Source of the DNA: Bacteroidota bacterium
GTDB taxonomy: Bacteria > Bacteroidota > JABWAT01
Reading direction: 5' to 3'
Assembly (NCBI GenBank): GCA_017303995.1
Contig: JAFLBE010000008.1
Location: 20,262 to 84,261 of the forward strand
Length of the DNA stretch: 64,000 bases
The notes below the pieces were generated by a model. It was not told the origin of the DNA. It did no database searches and worked only from the letters and a program-made list of their open reading frames with translations. Each line of letters opens with the position of its first letter. The stretch's first letter is position 1. This document shows, in pieces, positions 1-8,653 of this stretch. The translations under genes and the position numbers were made by a program.

Positions 1-158
1 CCCGTAACCAGCATTTCCGTCCCTTGTCTCTGCTTTTTGTAACCTGTGATCTGTGACCCGTAACCAGTATTTTGTCCCATGTCACTTGTCCCATGTCCCT
101 GGTTTTCGTGACCCGTAACCAGCATTTCCGTCCCTTGTCACCTGTCACTTGTCCCCGG
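1..158. repeat. Degenerate heptanucleotide array downstream of tyrA
   Basis: From base 4 the sequence divides into about 22 consecutive 7-nt words with one 6-nt slip at 102-107. Most words begin GT or TGT, for example GTAACCA, GTCCCAT, GTCACTT and GTGACCC. A 28-nt block at 1-28 recurs exactly at 112-139, so part of the array arose by duplication of several words at once. The array ends about 6 nt from the tyrA stop codon, and tyrA is transcribed towards it. There is no open reading frame and no spacer/repeat alternation. It is cut by the left edge of the window, so its true length is unknown. Confidence 0.85.
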
Positions 159-163
159 CCGTT

Positions 164-1258
164 TCAGACCATAAACTGGCTTTGAAATCTGTTCTGATTT
201 AAAATCGTGTTGGCTTCTTTCCATTCTTTTTCTGAAAGGAAGGAAATTCTGAAGGCACCCTGAAGTCCTTCTCTGACTTTCAAAAGTTCGATGTCCCTGA
301 TGTTTATTCCTTTTTCAAAAAGCAATTTTGAAAGGTTGTAAATTACACCCGGCTGATCTTCAACAAAAACAAGTAAATCAAAAAGCGGACTAATAAATCC
401 CTTTGTATTTCTTGGAATACTGTCACGGGTTTCTTTCGATCTTTTAAAACGGGTGAGAACCTCATTCAGTTCCGTTTCATTTTCAAGTTCAGTGGCCAGA
501 TTACTAAGTAAACGAATGAACTCTCTTATTTTTTGGGAAACGAAGGTTCTGTTCGAAGTCAGAATATCTTTCCAGATTCCAGACGGACTTGAGGCTATCC
601 GGGTCATGTCCCTGAAACCACCGGCAGCAAGCTGTAAAAATGCAGGGTGATTTTGGTTGTTTTCACGTACGAAATCAACCAAAGCAACGGCTAAAAGTTG
701 CGGAAGGTGAGAAATCGTGGCCGCAATTTCATCGTGAAGGGCAGGTTCGAGATCCAGCGGAAGTGCGCCGATCGTTTCTAAAATCCGCTGATACTCATTC
801 AGGATATCCGGTTTTTCAGTTCCCTTATGAGTCAGAACAAAAACGGCATTTTCAAAAAGAAAGGGATTGTAACTGCGGGCAAGTTGTTTTTCACTTCCAG
901 CCATCGGATGTCCGCCAAAATAGTGAATCCCCAATTTTTCAGCTTCCAGATGAAGTCCAGATTTAACGCTGCCAACATCTGTAATCCATCCCTTAAAATC
1001 AGATTTACTGATTCGTTCAAATATTTTCGGAATCGTGAGCATCGGGGTGGCGATAATAATCAAACAATTCTGGCTTTCGATTAGGGTTTCGAAAGCGCAA
1101 TTTTGATTTAAAAAACCAGATTGAACACCAAAATCTGCACCATCATCAGCTGATTCTCCGGTTTGTTTTAAACCTGGAAAATACTTCCTGATAGCAGCCG
1201 AAAGGGAAGCCCCGATGAGTCCATATCCGATAAAGTGAATTTGATTTAGCATAGCCAT
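164..1258 (-). CDS. tyrA: Prephenate dehydrogenase with C-terminal ACT domain
   Basis: Makes 4-hydroxyphenylpyruvate from prephenate with NAD(P)+ in tyrosine biosynthesis, in the cytoplasm. The N-terminus carries the dinucleotide-binding GYGLIGASL motif, followed at about residue 115 by the family signature GGHPMAGSE and by the helical ATISHLPQLLA segment. The last 75 residues (VEDQPGVIYNLSKLLFEKG) form an ACT domain, the usual site of feedback sensing. The length of about 364 residues fits TyrA plus ACT. The frame can start at a GTG at 1276 or at ATGs at 1258 or 1252; I chose an ATG because the Rossmann fold begins almost at once, but no Shine-Dalgarno decides it. A DAHP synthase for the same pathway lies far away at 45.8 kb. 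Confidence 0.93.
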   Translation of the reverse strand: MAMLNQIHFIGYGLIGASLSAAIRKYFPGLKQTGESADDGADFGVQSGFLNQNCAFETLIESQNCLIIIATPMLTIPKIFERISKSDFKGWITDVGSVKSGLHLEAEKLGIHYFGGHPMAGSEKQLARSYNPFLFENAVFVLTHKGTEKPDILNEYQRILETIGALPLDLEPALHDEIAATISHLPQLLAVALVDFVRENNQNHPAFLQLAAGGFRDMTRIASSPSGIWKDILTSNRTFVSQKIREFIRLLSNLATELENETELNEVLTRFKRSKETRDSIPRNTKGFISPLFDLLVFVEDQPGVIYNLSKLLFEKGINIRDIELLKVREGLQGAFRISFLSEKEWKEANTILNQNRFQSQFMV

Positions 1259-1351
1259 AAAGTTAAGTAAAAACACGGTGTGAATAAATGAATTGGTTTA
1301 AAAACTGTATTTCATCCCGACTTCTTTTATTTTTATAGGAAATTACAAGTT

Positions 1352-3304
1352 TTGAAAGTGGTAATGACACCTGAAATCCGGCAAACTGCCTGTCCGCGTG
1401 ATTGTTATGAAGGATGTGAAATTCATGCAACCGTAGAAAATGGCATTCTCACAAAAATGGGTGGCGGACCCGGAAATCCATACACGGCCAATATCATTTG
1501 CCAGCGGGTAAGAAAGTACGATGAACGGGTTTATTCGCCCAATCGTATCACCCATCCCATGAAAAAAGTGAACGGCGAATGGGTCAGGATTTCCTGGATT
1601 GAAGCGATTGATCTTGCGGCCGGAGCTATGAAAAAGGCCATTGATCAGTACGGTCCCCTCAGTATTTTATCTTATCAGTCTGCCGGTTCGATGTCGGCGC
1701 TTAAAATTCTTCATCACCGGTTTTTTAATCTTCTTGGCGGTGTGACGACAACCTGGGGAAGTTTGTGTGGCGGTGCTTCTTCAGCAGCAAGGTTGAAATG
1801 TACCGGCGCAACGGTGATTCAGGATCCGCTTGATCTTAAAAACAGCAAAGGGGTGATCATCTGGGGACGGAATCCCATTAACACAAGTATTCACCTGCTT
1901 CCTATCATGACCGAACTCAGAAAAAAAGGAATTCCGGTTGTTCTGATTGATCCTATTTATTCTGATTCAGTCAAGTTTGCCGATAAAATTTATCAGCCCC
2001 GCCCAAACGGTGATGGATACCTTGCTTTAGCCATCGCAAAACGACTTATTGACCGTAACCTGATTGACCGTAAATTTATAAAAAATCATACTGAAGATTT
2101 CGACAAACTGACTCTTGTTCTCAGGGAATATGAAAACGTTGATCTTGTTGAAAAATCAGGACTTACCGAAGCTGAAGTTGATGAATTGACTGATCTTTAC
2201 GGTAAAACAAAACCCTGTGCAATTCTCATGGGTTTTGGTGTTCAACGGTATGTTGATGGAAACGAAATCGTTGAACTGATTCACTGTTTGGGTGCAATGA
2301 CGGGAAATATTTCCCTGCCCGGCGGTGGCGTCTCCCATTCCACAGATGAATGGCGTTTTTTTGATACCAGTCTTGAAGCTTCCGATCAGGCCATTCATAA
2401 AAGGAAAATCTCAAAATCTTTACTTGGAATTGATCTGTTCAGGGAAGTCAATCCACCAGTGAAAGTTGCCTTTATCCAACTTGGGAATCCGGTTGCACAA
2501 ATCCCAAATTCTCAATCTGTCATCCGGGCATTTAAAATGATGGATGAAGTTATTCTGGTTGATTCGTTTCTGACCGATACTGCAGATTGTGCTACTCTTT
2601 TTCTGCCCACAACAACTTTTGTTGAAGAAGAAGATGTGATGGGTTCTTACGGACATCCTTACCTGACTTACATGCGACCGGTTATTGATCCGGTTGGTGA
2701 ATCAAAAACAGATTTAGAAATTCTTCAGTTGCTTGCAGAAAAACTAAACATAAAAGGAATGGAAGGTTCAGCTTCAGAATGGATTGAAAAACTGCTGGCT
2801 CCGGTTCATTCGCACGGAATCACCCAAAAATCGTTGTCAGCAGCCGGAACTCTGAGGTCAGAGGAAAATCCGGTTCCGTTTAAAGATGGAAAATTTTATA
2901 CAGATTCCGGCAAGTTTAAATTTCTGAAAAAGTACGATGCTTACCAGTATGCCCAGGAAAGTGAGTATCCCTTATTTTTTATGACCGTTGCTGGCAGCAA
3001 AGCCCACAATTCTCAACTGGAAGAATCGGTTCAAATGGGTTTGCCGGAAGCTTTTGTTCATCCAGAGAATCAATCTTGTTGTGATTTGAAAGATGGTGAA
3101 ACTGCGGAATTGGTTTCCCGTGCCGGGAAAATGAAAGTCTGCATCCGCTATGATGATCGGCAGAGGAAAGATATTGTTTTATTATTTCGGGGTGGCTGGC
3201 TGAAAACTGGCTGGGGTCCGAATGCTATCACTGAACCCCTCATGAGCAGAGAAGGTGGTGGTGCCGCTTATTATTCAACACGTGTTTCTTTAAAAAGGTT
3301 TTGA
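1352..3304 (+). CDS. Molybdopterin-dependent oxidoreductase, DMSO reductase family
   Basis: A bis-MGD oxidoreductase of about 650 residues. The N-terminus carries the [4Fe-4S] motif C14-x3-C18-x3-C22 with a fourth cysteine at C50, then the family segment around GEWVRISWIEA and the GSLCGG stretch near residue 148. The C-terminal 110 residues look like the molydop-binding barrel. There is no twin-arginine signal, so it should be cytoplasmic. The frame opens with TTG at 1352, 11 nt after AGGA (1337-1340), with a GTG at 1358; the first ATG at 1364 is too far from that site. No electron-transfer or chaperone subunit is adjacent, so the substrate cannot be inferred. The next gene follows after 3 nt. 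Confidence 0.88.
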   Translation: MKVVMTPEIRQTACPRDCYEGCEIHATVENGILTKMGGGPGNPYTANIICQRVRKYDERVYSPNRITHPMKKVNGEWVRISWIEAIDLAAGAMKKAIDQYGPLSILSYQSAGSMSALKILHHRFFNLLGGVTTTWGSLCGGASSAARLKCTGATVIQDPLDLKNSKGVIIWGRNPINTSIHLLPIMTELRKKGIPVVLIDPIYSDSVKFADKIYQPRPNGDGYLALAIAKRLIDRNLIDRKFIKNHTEDFDKLTLVLREYENVDLVEKSGLTEAEVDELTDLYGKTKPCAILMGFGVQRYVDGNEIVELIHCLGAMTGNISLPGGGVSHSTDEWRFFDTSLEASDQAIHKRKISKSLLGIDLFREVNPPVKVAFIQLGNPVAQIPNSQSVIRAFKMMDEVILVDSFLTDTADCATLFLPTTTFVEEEDVMGSYGHPYLTYMRPVIDPVGESKTDLEILQLLAEKLNIKGMEGSASEWIEKLLAPVHSHGITQKSLSAAGTLRSEENPVPFKDGKFYTDSGKFKFLKKYDAYQYAQESEYPLFFMTVAGSKAHNSQLEESVQMGLPEAFVHPENQSCCDLKDGETAELVSRAGKMKVCIRYDDRQRKDIVLLFRGGWLKTGWGPNAITEPLMSREGGGAAYYSTRVSLKRF

Positions 3305-3307
3305 TCT

Positions 3308-5212
3308 ATGTCTAAATTGACTCAAGAGTCTAAAGTAGCTTCCCAGGAAAAAAAGTCTTATCCGGTTTATTTTTATCTGATCGCGCTTGCCATTCCGGTT
3401 GTGTTTTTTGTGCTTCTCGAATTTTCATTGAGAGTTGCGGATTATGGTGAAGTAACGCCTTATTGGGAACCTTTATCACCTGATTTTCCCGACTATTTGG
3501 TGCTGAACAGTGAAATATCAAAAAAATACTTCAATAATCTAAATAACGGTCCAACACCTTGGCCTGACCCCTTCCTGAAAGTAAAAACTGGCAGAACTTT
3601 CCGGATTTTCGTTTTGGGTGAAAGCAGTGCAGCAGGCTATCCGTACGATTTAAATGCGACATTTTCACAGGAAATTGAACGTCGCCTTACCCTTTTGTAT
3701 CCAGGCTGGAATATCGAGATTGTGAATACCGGAATGTCAGCAATCAGTTCTTACACACTTCTCGATCTGACCGATCCGATTATCGAACAAAAACCGGATG
3801 CTATTCTGATTTACACCGGCCACAATGAATATTATGGCGCTTTGGGAGTTGGTTCTTCTGTTTCAATCGGGAATATGCGTTGGATTGTGAAATGGACTTT
3901 AAAGCTTGAGCAGTACAGAACTGTTCAGCTCGTTCGAAGTTTTCTTGGTTGGTTAATGTCGGTTGGTGCTGATGAAATGGAAGCAAAAACCGGCACATTG
4001 ATGGAGCAAATGGTTAAGGAACAATCTATTCCCTTTCGTTCGTCACTTTATGAAACAGGATTGAGTCAGTTTCGTGGAAATATGTCAGATATTCTTTCCA
4101 AATTCAGGGATGCTGGCATTCCTGTGATTCTGAGTCGTTTGGTCTCAAATCTTAAAGATCAGCCGCCCTTTATTTCAGAGCAGGTTGATTCACTTCCGGC
4201 TGCTAATGATGTTTTTCTTCAGGCGCAAAAAACCCTTCTTACCGATTCTGTTAAGGCAAAATCTGAATTCATGAGAGCAAGGGAACTCGACTTGTTGAGA
4301 TTCAGGGCTTCTGAAGATTTCAATACTATAATTTCTGATCTTGGGCGAGAATTTAATTGCACAGTCGTTCAGGCTGATTCTCTTTTTGCAGCAAAAAGTC
4401 AGTACGGAATTGTCGGGAATTCTATGATGGTTGATCACCTTCACCCGATTGCCAGCGGTTATCGCCTGTTAGGTGAAGAATTCACCCGGATTTTACTTGC
4501 CCAAAAACTGGTTCCGCCTGTTGAACCCAAATCGTTCTCTCAATTTGAACTGAATCAGTTAGCCGATCGTGCTTTCCCGCTAACCAATCTCGATTCATTG
4601 ATTGCCTATTACAAAATCAAAAAATTGAGAATGTCATGGCCATTTGTGAAAAAATCGCCTGATTCCGGACTTCGCCTGGATCCTGAAAATAAAAATGACC
4701 CAGCTGACGTGCTTGCTGTGAAAGTAGTCAACGGACAGTTAGGCTGGGAAGAAGCGCATGTTGAACTGGCAAAAATCTACGAGCGTTTTCCTGACGGAAA
4801 AGAAAAAGCAATTAAACAGTGGCGGGTTTTGTGGGCTTTATTCAGATTCAATGATTCCCCTGTAAGAATGATCGCCCAATTACTGATTAATCGTGGCGAT
4901 TTTAATGAAGCTTACCCGTATCTGCTTCGTTTAAAAGAAATGACAAATGATGCGTTCTCAAACAAATGGGTTGCAATTATTGTACTTGCAAAAGGAAATG
5001 CACCGCAGTCAATTCCATTTTTTGAACAAGCTTACGAAAAAGAGCCCAATGACACACAGATGCTTTATAATTATGCTGGTGCTTTAATGATACAGAAAAA
5101 TAATCTGAAAGCCCTGGAAATCATTGAAGCCTGTCTAAAAATCGATCCCAATTTTCCAGATGCTGAATCAGTGAAAAGTCAGATTTTGGCAAGTCTGAAA
5201 GTTGGTAAATAG
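3308..5212 (+). CDS. Membrane-anchored SGNH hydrolase-like protein with TPR tail
   Basis: One N-terminal membrane helix (about residues 20-42) is followed by a periplasmic SGNH/GDSL-type domain. Block I is GESSAAG with Ser106, block III includes YTGHNEY near residue 172, and block V is D376-x-x-H379 before the conserved glycine-tyrosine turn. After about residue 400 the protein becomes helical with TPR-like repeats, including NDTQMLYNYAGALMIQKNN near the end. SGNH-TPR fusions of this type occur widely in FCB genomes; the substrate is unknown and could be an O-acyl group on a glycan or lipid. It follows the molybdopterin enzyme by 3 nt, so the two are probably co-transcribed, although no functional link is obvious. 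Confidence 0.8.
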   Translation: MSKLTQESKVASQEKKSYPVYFYLIALAIPVVFFVLLEFSLRVADYGEVTPYWEPLSPDFPDYLVLNSEISKKYFNNLNNGPTPWPDPFLKVKTGRTFRIFVLGESSAAGYPYDLNATFSQEIERRLTLLYPGWNIEIVNTGMSAISSYTLLDLTDPIIEQKPDAILIYTGHNEYYGALGVGSSVSIGNMRWIVKWTLKLEQYRTVQLVRSFLGWLMSVGADEMEAKTGTLMEQMVKEQSIPFRSSLYETGLSQFRGNMSDILSKFRDAGIPVILSRLVSNLKDQPPFISEQVDSLPAANDVFLQAQKTLLTDSVKAKSEFMRARELDLLRFRASEDFNTIISDLGREFNCTVVQADSLFAAKSQYGIVGNSMMVDHLHPIASGYRLLGEEFTRILLAQKLVPPVEPKSFSQFELNQLADRAFPLTNLDSLIAYYKIKKLRMSWPFVKKSPDSGLRLDPENKNDPADVLAVKVVNGQLGWEEAHVELAKIYERFPDGKEKAIKQWRVLWALFRFNDSPVRMIAQLLINRGDFNEAYPYLLRLKEMTNDAFSNKWVAIIVLAKGNAPQSIPFFEQAYEKEPNDTQMLYNYAGALMIQKNNLKALEIIEACLKIDPNFPDAESVKSQILASLKVGK

Positions 5213-5258
5213 AGCTTTTAGAAAAGAATAAAATGCTCTGTGCATCTCTGAAGTCGAA

Positions 5259-5278
5259 GATCCGTCCACCGACGGATC
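5259..5278. repeat. Short palindrome between convergent genes
   Basis: An 8-bp stem (GATCCGTC / GACGGATC) with a CACC loop sits in the gap between two convergent genes. It is flanked on both sides by GTCGAAGATC-like words, which resemble those beside the palindrome at 8616-8632. There is no T-run, so it is not a canonical terminator. It may be a REP-like element. Confidence 0.55.
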
Positions 5279-5354
5279 GAAGATCTACGAAGCAAACCCG
5301 GCTAACGAAATTCTGCGAAGCTCATTCAGGGTTCCTGCTTTTCATGCATTTCAT

Positions 5355-5403
5355 CGTACCACGTACAACGTAAAACGTATCACCCGTCCCTCGTCCCTTG
5401 TCA
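5355..5403. repeat. Degenerate heptanucleotide array ending in the S9 peptidase stop codon
   Basis: Seven consecutive 7-nt words: CGTACCA, CGTACAA, CGTAAAA, CGTATCA, CCCGTCC, CTCGTCC and CTTGTCA. The first four share CGTA and the last three share a GTC core, so the array changes word type half-way. The last word includes bases 5401-5403, which are the stop codon of the S9 peptidase on the minus strand. Confidence 0.75.
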
Positions 5404-7479
5404 CCGGCCCTTCAGATATCGATTAAAGTGACTTTCAATTTCTTCATACTGGTGCCGCCAGGATTTCTGACTTTTAAACCCATGTGATTCTGCAGGATAA
5501 TACATCACATCAAATTTTTTATTCAGTTCGATCAGTTTTTGTGAAAGCTGCACAACATCCTGAAATAAAACATTGTCATCAACCATGCCATGAAGAAGTA
5601 ATAAATGGTTTTTCAAACCTGAGGCATAAGTGACCGGTGACGTTTTCTCATAAATAGCTTTATTCTGTTTGAGTGGTCCGAGCCGTTGTTCTGTATACCA
5701 CCGGTTGTATAATTCCCAGTTTGCAACTGATCTCAGTGCGGCTCCGGCTTTAAATACATCCGGACTCTTAAACAGTCCCATCAACGTCAGAAATCCGCCA
5801 TAGCTTCCGCCATAAATTCCAATCTGTGAAGAATCTGCCAAGCCCTTTTCAGTTAAATAGTTGGCAGCAGCCACACAATCACTCCAGTCGGCTCCGCCCA
5901 TATCCTTGTAAATTGAAACTCTCACGTCTCTGCCATAACCGGCACTTCCTGAATAATCAACATTCAAAACGATATAACCCTGCTGGGCCAGGTACTGATT
6001 GAACAGATTTTCCCGCCAGTAATATCCAAAATGATTCAGCACATTTTGCAGATAACCTGCACCATGAACAAACACCACAGCCGGATAGGTTTTTTCGGGA
6101 GAATATCCGTCCGGTAGATAAATCTGGACAGGAAATTTTGTTTTCAGAGTCGGATTTTCAATCCATTTTGTTTCTGGACTGATTTGCTTAAAGGAATAAA
6201 ACCGTGCAGGAACCGAATGTGTGATTTGCCTTTCTTTTAAAGTTTTTAAATCAAGTAACCAAAGATCACCGGGTTCAGTCAGGGTTGTTTTAAAATAGGA
6301 GAGCCGGGAGCCATCTGCCGAAACCGTAATTTCACTTCTGACGCCATCCCCGGTAGTCAAAACTTCTCTTTTGCCCGTTTGAATGTTCACTTTCCAGATG
6401 TGGCGGTTAAAAGGTGATAATTCAGTCGAAGTCAGAAAAAGTTCATTTTTGTTACCGGGATTCCACAAAAAGAAGTCAACCTCAAAATCACCGCTGGTGA
6501 GCTGCCGGCTTTTTTTTGATTGAAGGTCGCAAAGATAAATATGGTTCCATCCGGTCATTTCGTGTGAATAGGCAAGGAATTTATTATCTGAAGAAAATCC
6601 GAAACCATCAAAAGGATTAATCCAGGCCGTGTCAGTTTGAGTGAAAAAGGTGTCCGTTTTTCCTGTATTCAAATCACAAATCATAAAGTCTCTGCTTTTC
6701 TGATCCATCCTGATATTGGACCAGGCAAACCAGTTTCCATCACTTGAAATTGCAGTTGATCCGCCATAACCTGCTGTCCATTGCTCACCACCGGGTGTTT
6801 TGGGTTTGGTTGAATCAGAATCAACCTGAAGAAATTTGAACTTATACCACCCATATCGGGCGGATGGATTTAGTTCAACTGTTTGGTTGAGCCATTGCGG
6901 AACAGGGTTTTCAATCAGTGAATCAGTTTGAGACAATTGAAGAATGTGTTGTGAAGTTTTTCCAACCCGTCCGGTTAGGTTGATCTGAGATTGGTTTTCT
7001 TTCAGGTTTTTACTGCTGAAAAGAGGTACACCTTTTTTAATGGTCGTGAGAGAATTTCCCATTAAAAAAGTAAGTGATGTCAGGTCAACATTTTCTGAAA
7101 GTGCCGAAATTTCTCCGCTGGTTGAAGTAATAACTTCCTTTGTATTTTCTGGTATCGAGTAAGACCAGATTTCACCTTTTTCAATGAAAAGAAAGGATTT
7201 ACTGTCTGCACGCCAGAGTTGAAATCGGGTTCCTTTATTTTGCGAAATTTGCTGAGTTTTTCCAGTCAAAGTGTTGCCTAAATAAAGAAAAAGAGTGTCA
7301 TTTCCTGAAGCATTCCACCGGTAAACAACCCAATTTCCGTCGGGAGAAATTACCGGAGACGAGGGACGGGTTCCCGGAAGAAAAGACTGAGAAAAAATTT
7401 CAGCGGTTGATAACGGAAGGTTTTGCGAATAACAAGTGAGGGAGGTGAGTAATATCAGGGAAGTCAGCCAACTTTTCAT
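5401..7479 (-). CDS. S9 family prolyl oligopeptidase / dipeptidyl peptidase IV-like
   Basis: A secreted serine peptidase. A signal peptide (about residues 1-18, ending near CYSQ) leads into a beta-propeller with WD40-like repeats at about 25-430, then an alpha/beta-hydrolase domain. The triad is visible: Ser559 in GGSYGG, Asp634 in HGMVDD and His666 in ESHGF. The length of 692 residues is usual for bacterial DPP4/S9 enzymes, which release N-terminal dipeptides in the periplasm. GGAG four nt before the ATG supports the start. A Bacteroidota-type promoter lies 35-66 nt upstream, inside the 3' end of the neighbouring protease gene. Its stop codon lies inside a heptanucleotide array. Confidence 0.92.
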   Translation of the reverse strand: MKSWLTSLILLTSLTCYSQNLPLSTAEIFSQSFLPGTRPSSPVISPDGNWVVYRWNASGNDTLFLYLGNTLTGKTQQISQNKGTRFQLWRADSKSFLFIEKGEIWSYSIPENTKEVITSTSGEISALSENVDLTSLTFLMGNSLTTIKKGVPLFSSKNLKENQSQINLTGRVGKTSQHILQLSQTDSLIENPVPQWLNQTVELNPSARYGWYKFKFLQVDSDSTKPKTPGGEQWTAGYGGSTAISSDGNWFAWSNIRMDQKSRDFMICDLNTGKTDTFFTQTDTAWINPFDGFGFSSDNKFLAYSHEMTGWNHIYLCDLQSKKSRQLTSGDFEVDFFLWNPGNKNELFLTSTELSPFNRHIWKVNIQTGKREVLTTGDGVRSEITVSADGSRLSYFKTTLTEPGDLWLLDLKTLKERQITHSVPARFYSFKQISPETKWIENPTLKTKFPVQIYLPDGYSPEKTYPAVVFVHGAGYLQNVLNHFGYYWRENLFNQYLAQQGYIVLNVDYSGSAGYGRDVRVSIYKDMGGADWSDCVAAANYLTEKGLADSSQIGIYGGSYGGFLTLMGLFKSPDVFKAGAALRSVANWELYNRWYTEQRLGPLKQNKAIYEKTSPVTYASGLKNHLLLLHGMVDDNVLFQDVVQLSQKLIELNKKFDVMYYPAESHGFKSQKSWRHQYEEIESHFNRYLKGR

Positions 7480-7513
7480 AAATCTCCGTAGTTTCCTGCT
7501 GGTAATGGGGAGA

Positions 7514-7545
7514 CAAATATAAAGCCGGATTCAGTCAGATTTCAA
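7514..7545 (-). promoter_or_regulatory. Bacteroidota-type promoter of the S9 peptidase gene
   Basis: On the minus strand TTG (7543-7545) is followed after 21 nt by TATATTTG (7514-7521), a full match to TAnnTTTG. It gives a leader of roughly 25-30 nt before the GGAG and ATG at 7479. The -33 half overlaps the last codons of the upstream gene. Confidence 0.65.
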
Positions 7546-8607
7546 CGGTTCTTCTGAAAATCGCAGGTAATAGCCTTTTTCCTTCAGATTATTTTGGTTA
7601 TTGCTGATGAACTTGAGTATTGAATTGATTGAAAGGGTATTGGTTGTGCCATAATGTTGAATCGTTTGTCGCTTGATCAGTAACTTTCCGTCACTAAATT
7701 CCCTCACTTCAACCGATTCATCAAAATCTTCCATCGGTGCAACCACCCATTCATAATGAACTGGTGAAGACCGGGTAATTCCAATCCATTCGGGCTCAGA
7801 AGAATTGAAACGATAGGCAAAAACCGGACCTCCGCTATAACCTTTATTGGTCACGGCATCCGAAATAAATTCGTTGGAATTCCGCCTTCCCATAGTTATG
7901 AGCCCTGTTGTCATCTGTTTTTGAGCCGCCGGATAACCAAAATGATACGCAAGGGTTCCAAGTTTGAGTTTTGAAGAGTTTCCTGGTTTTCCTTTAAATT
8001 CTGAAATTTGTGAAGAAGTCGTTGTTGTTACAGCCTGTCCAAGAATAGCCACATCAAGCTGTTGATCAAAAGAAAGAATTGAAAGCCGGTCAAGTTCAGG
8101 GTATTCCGGCAGAAATAAATCAGTACTTAATTTTAAAGCCAGGGTTCGAAGGTGGGGAAGGCCATCAGAATTCTTTGAAGTGTAATACTGGTAAACTGTG
8201 TCTGGTTTCATGATCACATGCAAACAGGTTAGAACGGCCAGTTTTGAATCCCGGTTGTGTATGACTAACCCGGTTCCGGTTGACGGTTCGTTTTTTATTT
8301 TCAGATCAGTTGCATACGCTTCAGGTGATCTTCTTTTTAAATCTGCAACCGATACGTTTTTTGATTCAGGAAAGTAAAAGACACGATAATAAGTGATTGA
8401 GTTAACCAGAATTACAGATTGGGAGATTGTCTCCAGCCGATCAGAATCCAAAAATGGAGGATTACTTGTCAGGTAAGTATCCTTTCCGGCTAATGAGATA
8501 ACTCCCAGGTTTTCAGTCACAGATGAACAGGCCTGAAAACCGCTGGCAATCAGAATTCCTGCGACAATCTGGTTGAAAATGTGTTGAGAAAAGTTGTTCA
8601 CCTGCAA
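7531..8607 (-). CDS. Trypsin-like serine protease, probable lipoprotein
   Basis: A chymotrypsin-fold protease. The triad residues are His130 (TCLHV), Asp185 (QQLDVAILG) and Ser258 (GYSGGPVF), in the expected order and spacing for S1/DegP-like enzymes. The N-terminus holds a hydrophobic segment ending in FQAC, a plausible though imperfect lipobox that would anchor it in a membrane. There is no PDZ domain. The frame opens with TTG at 8607, about 5 nt after GGTGG; an in-frame GTG is two codons later. Only 46 nt separate it from the upstream Fe-S protein gene, and that gap holds a palindromic repeat. The substrate is unknown. Confidence 0.78.
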   Translation of the reverse strand: MQVNNFSQHIFNQIVAGILIASGFQACSSVTENLGVISLAGKDTYLTSNPPFLDSDRLETISQSVILVNSITYYRVFYFPESKNVSVADLKRRSPEAYATDLKIKNEPSTGTGLVIHNRDSKLAVLTCLHVIMKPDTVYQYYTSKNSDGLPHLRTLALKLSTDLFLPEYPELDRLSILSFDQQLDVAILGQAVTTTTSSQISEFKGKPGNSSKLKLGTLAYHFGYPAAQKQMTTGLITMGRRNSNEFISDAVTNKGYSGGPVFAYRFNSSEPEWIGITRSSPVHYEWVVAPMEDFDESVEVREFSDGKLLIKRQTIQHYGTTNTLSINSILKFISNNQNNLKEKGYYLRFSEEPLKSD

Positions 8608-8615
8608 CTTACCAC

Positions 8616-8632
8616 CCCGAAGCTAGTTCGGG
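8616..8632. repeat. CCCGAA-n5-TTCGGG palindrome (REP-like)
   Basis: A 6-bp perfect stem with a GCTAG loop. It is followed on the plus strand by a GATCTTCGCTTCACTCGAC-like tail. A closely similar hairpin lies at 43506-43521, and related words flank the hairpin at 5259-5278. It sits between two minus-strand genes, just upstream of the protease start, where it could also affect mRNA processing. Confidence 0.6.
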
Positions 8633-8653
8633 ATCTTCGCTTCACTCGACTTA

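Noticed and set aside
1..158. CRISPR array
   Set aside because: Units are 7 nt, contiguous and degenerate, with no alternation of constant repeats and unique spacers and no cas genes nearby.
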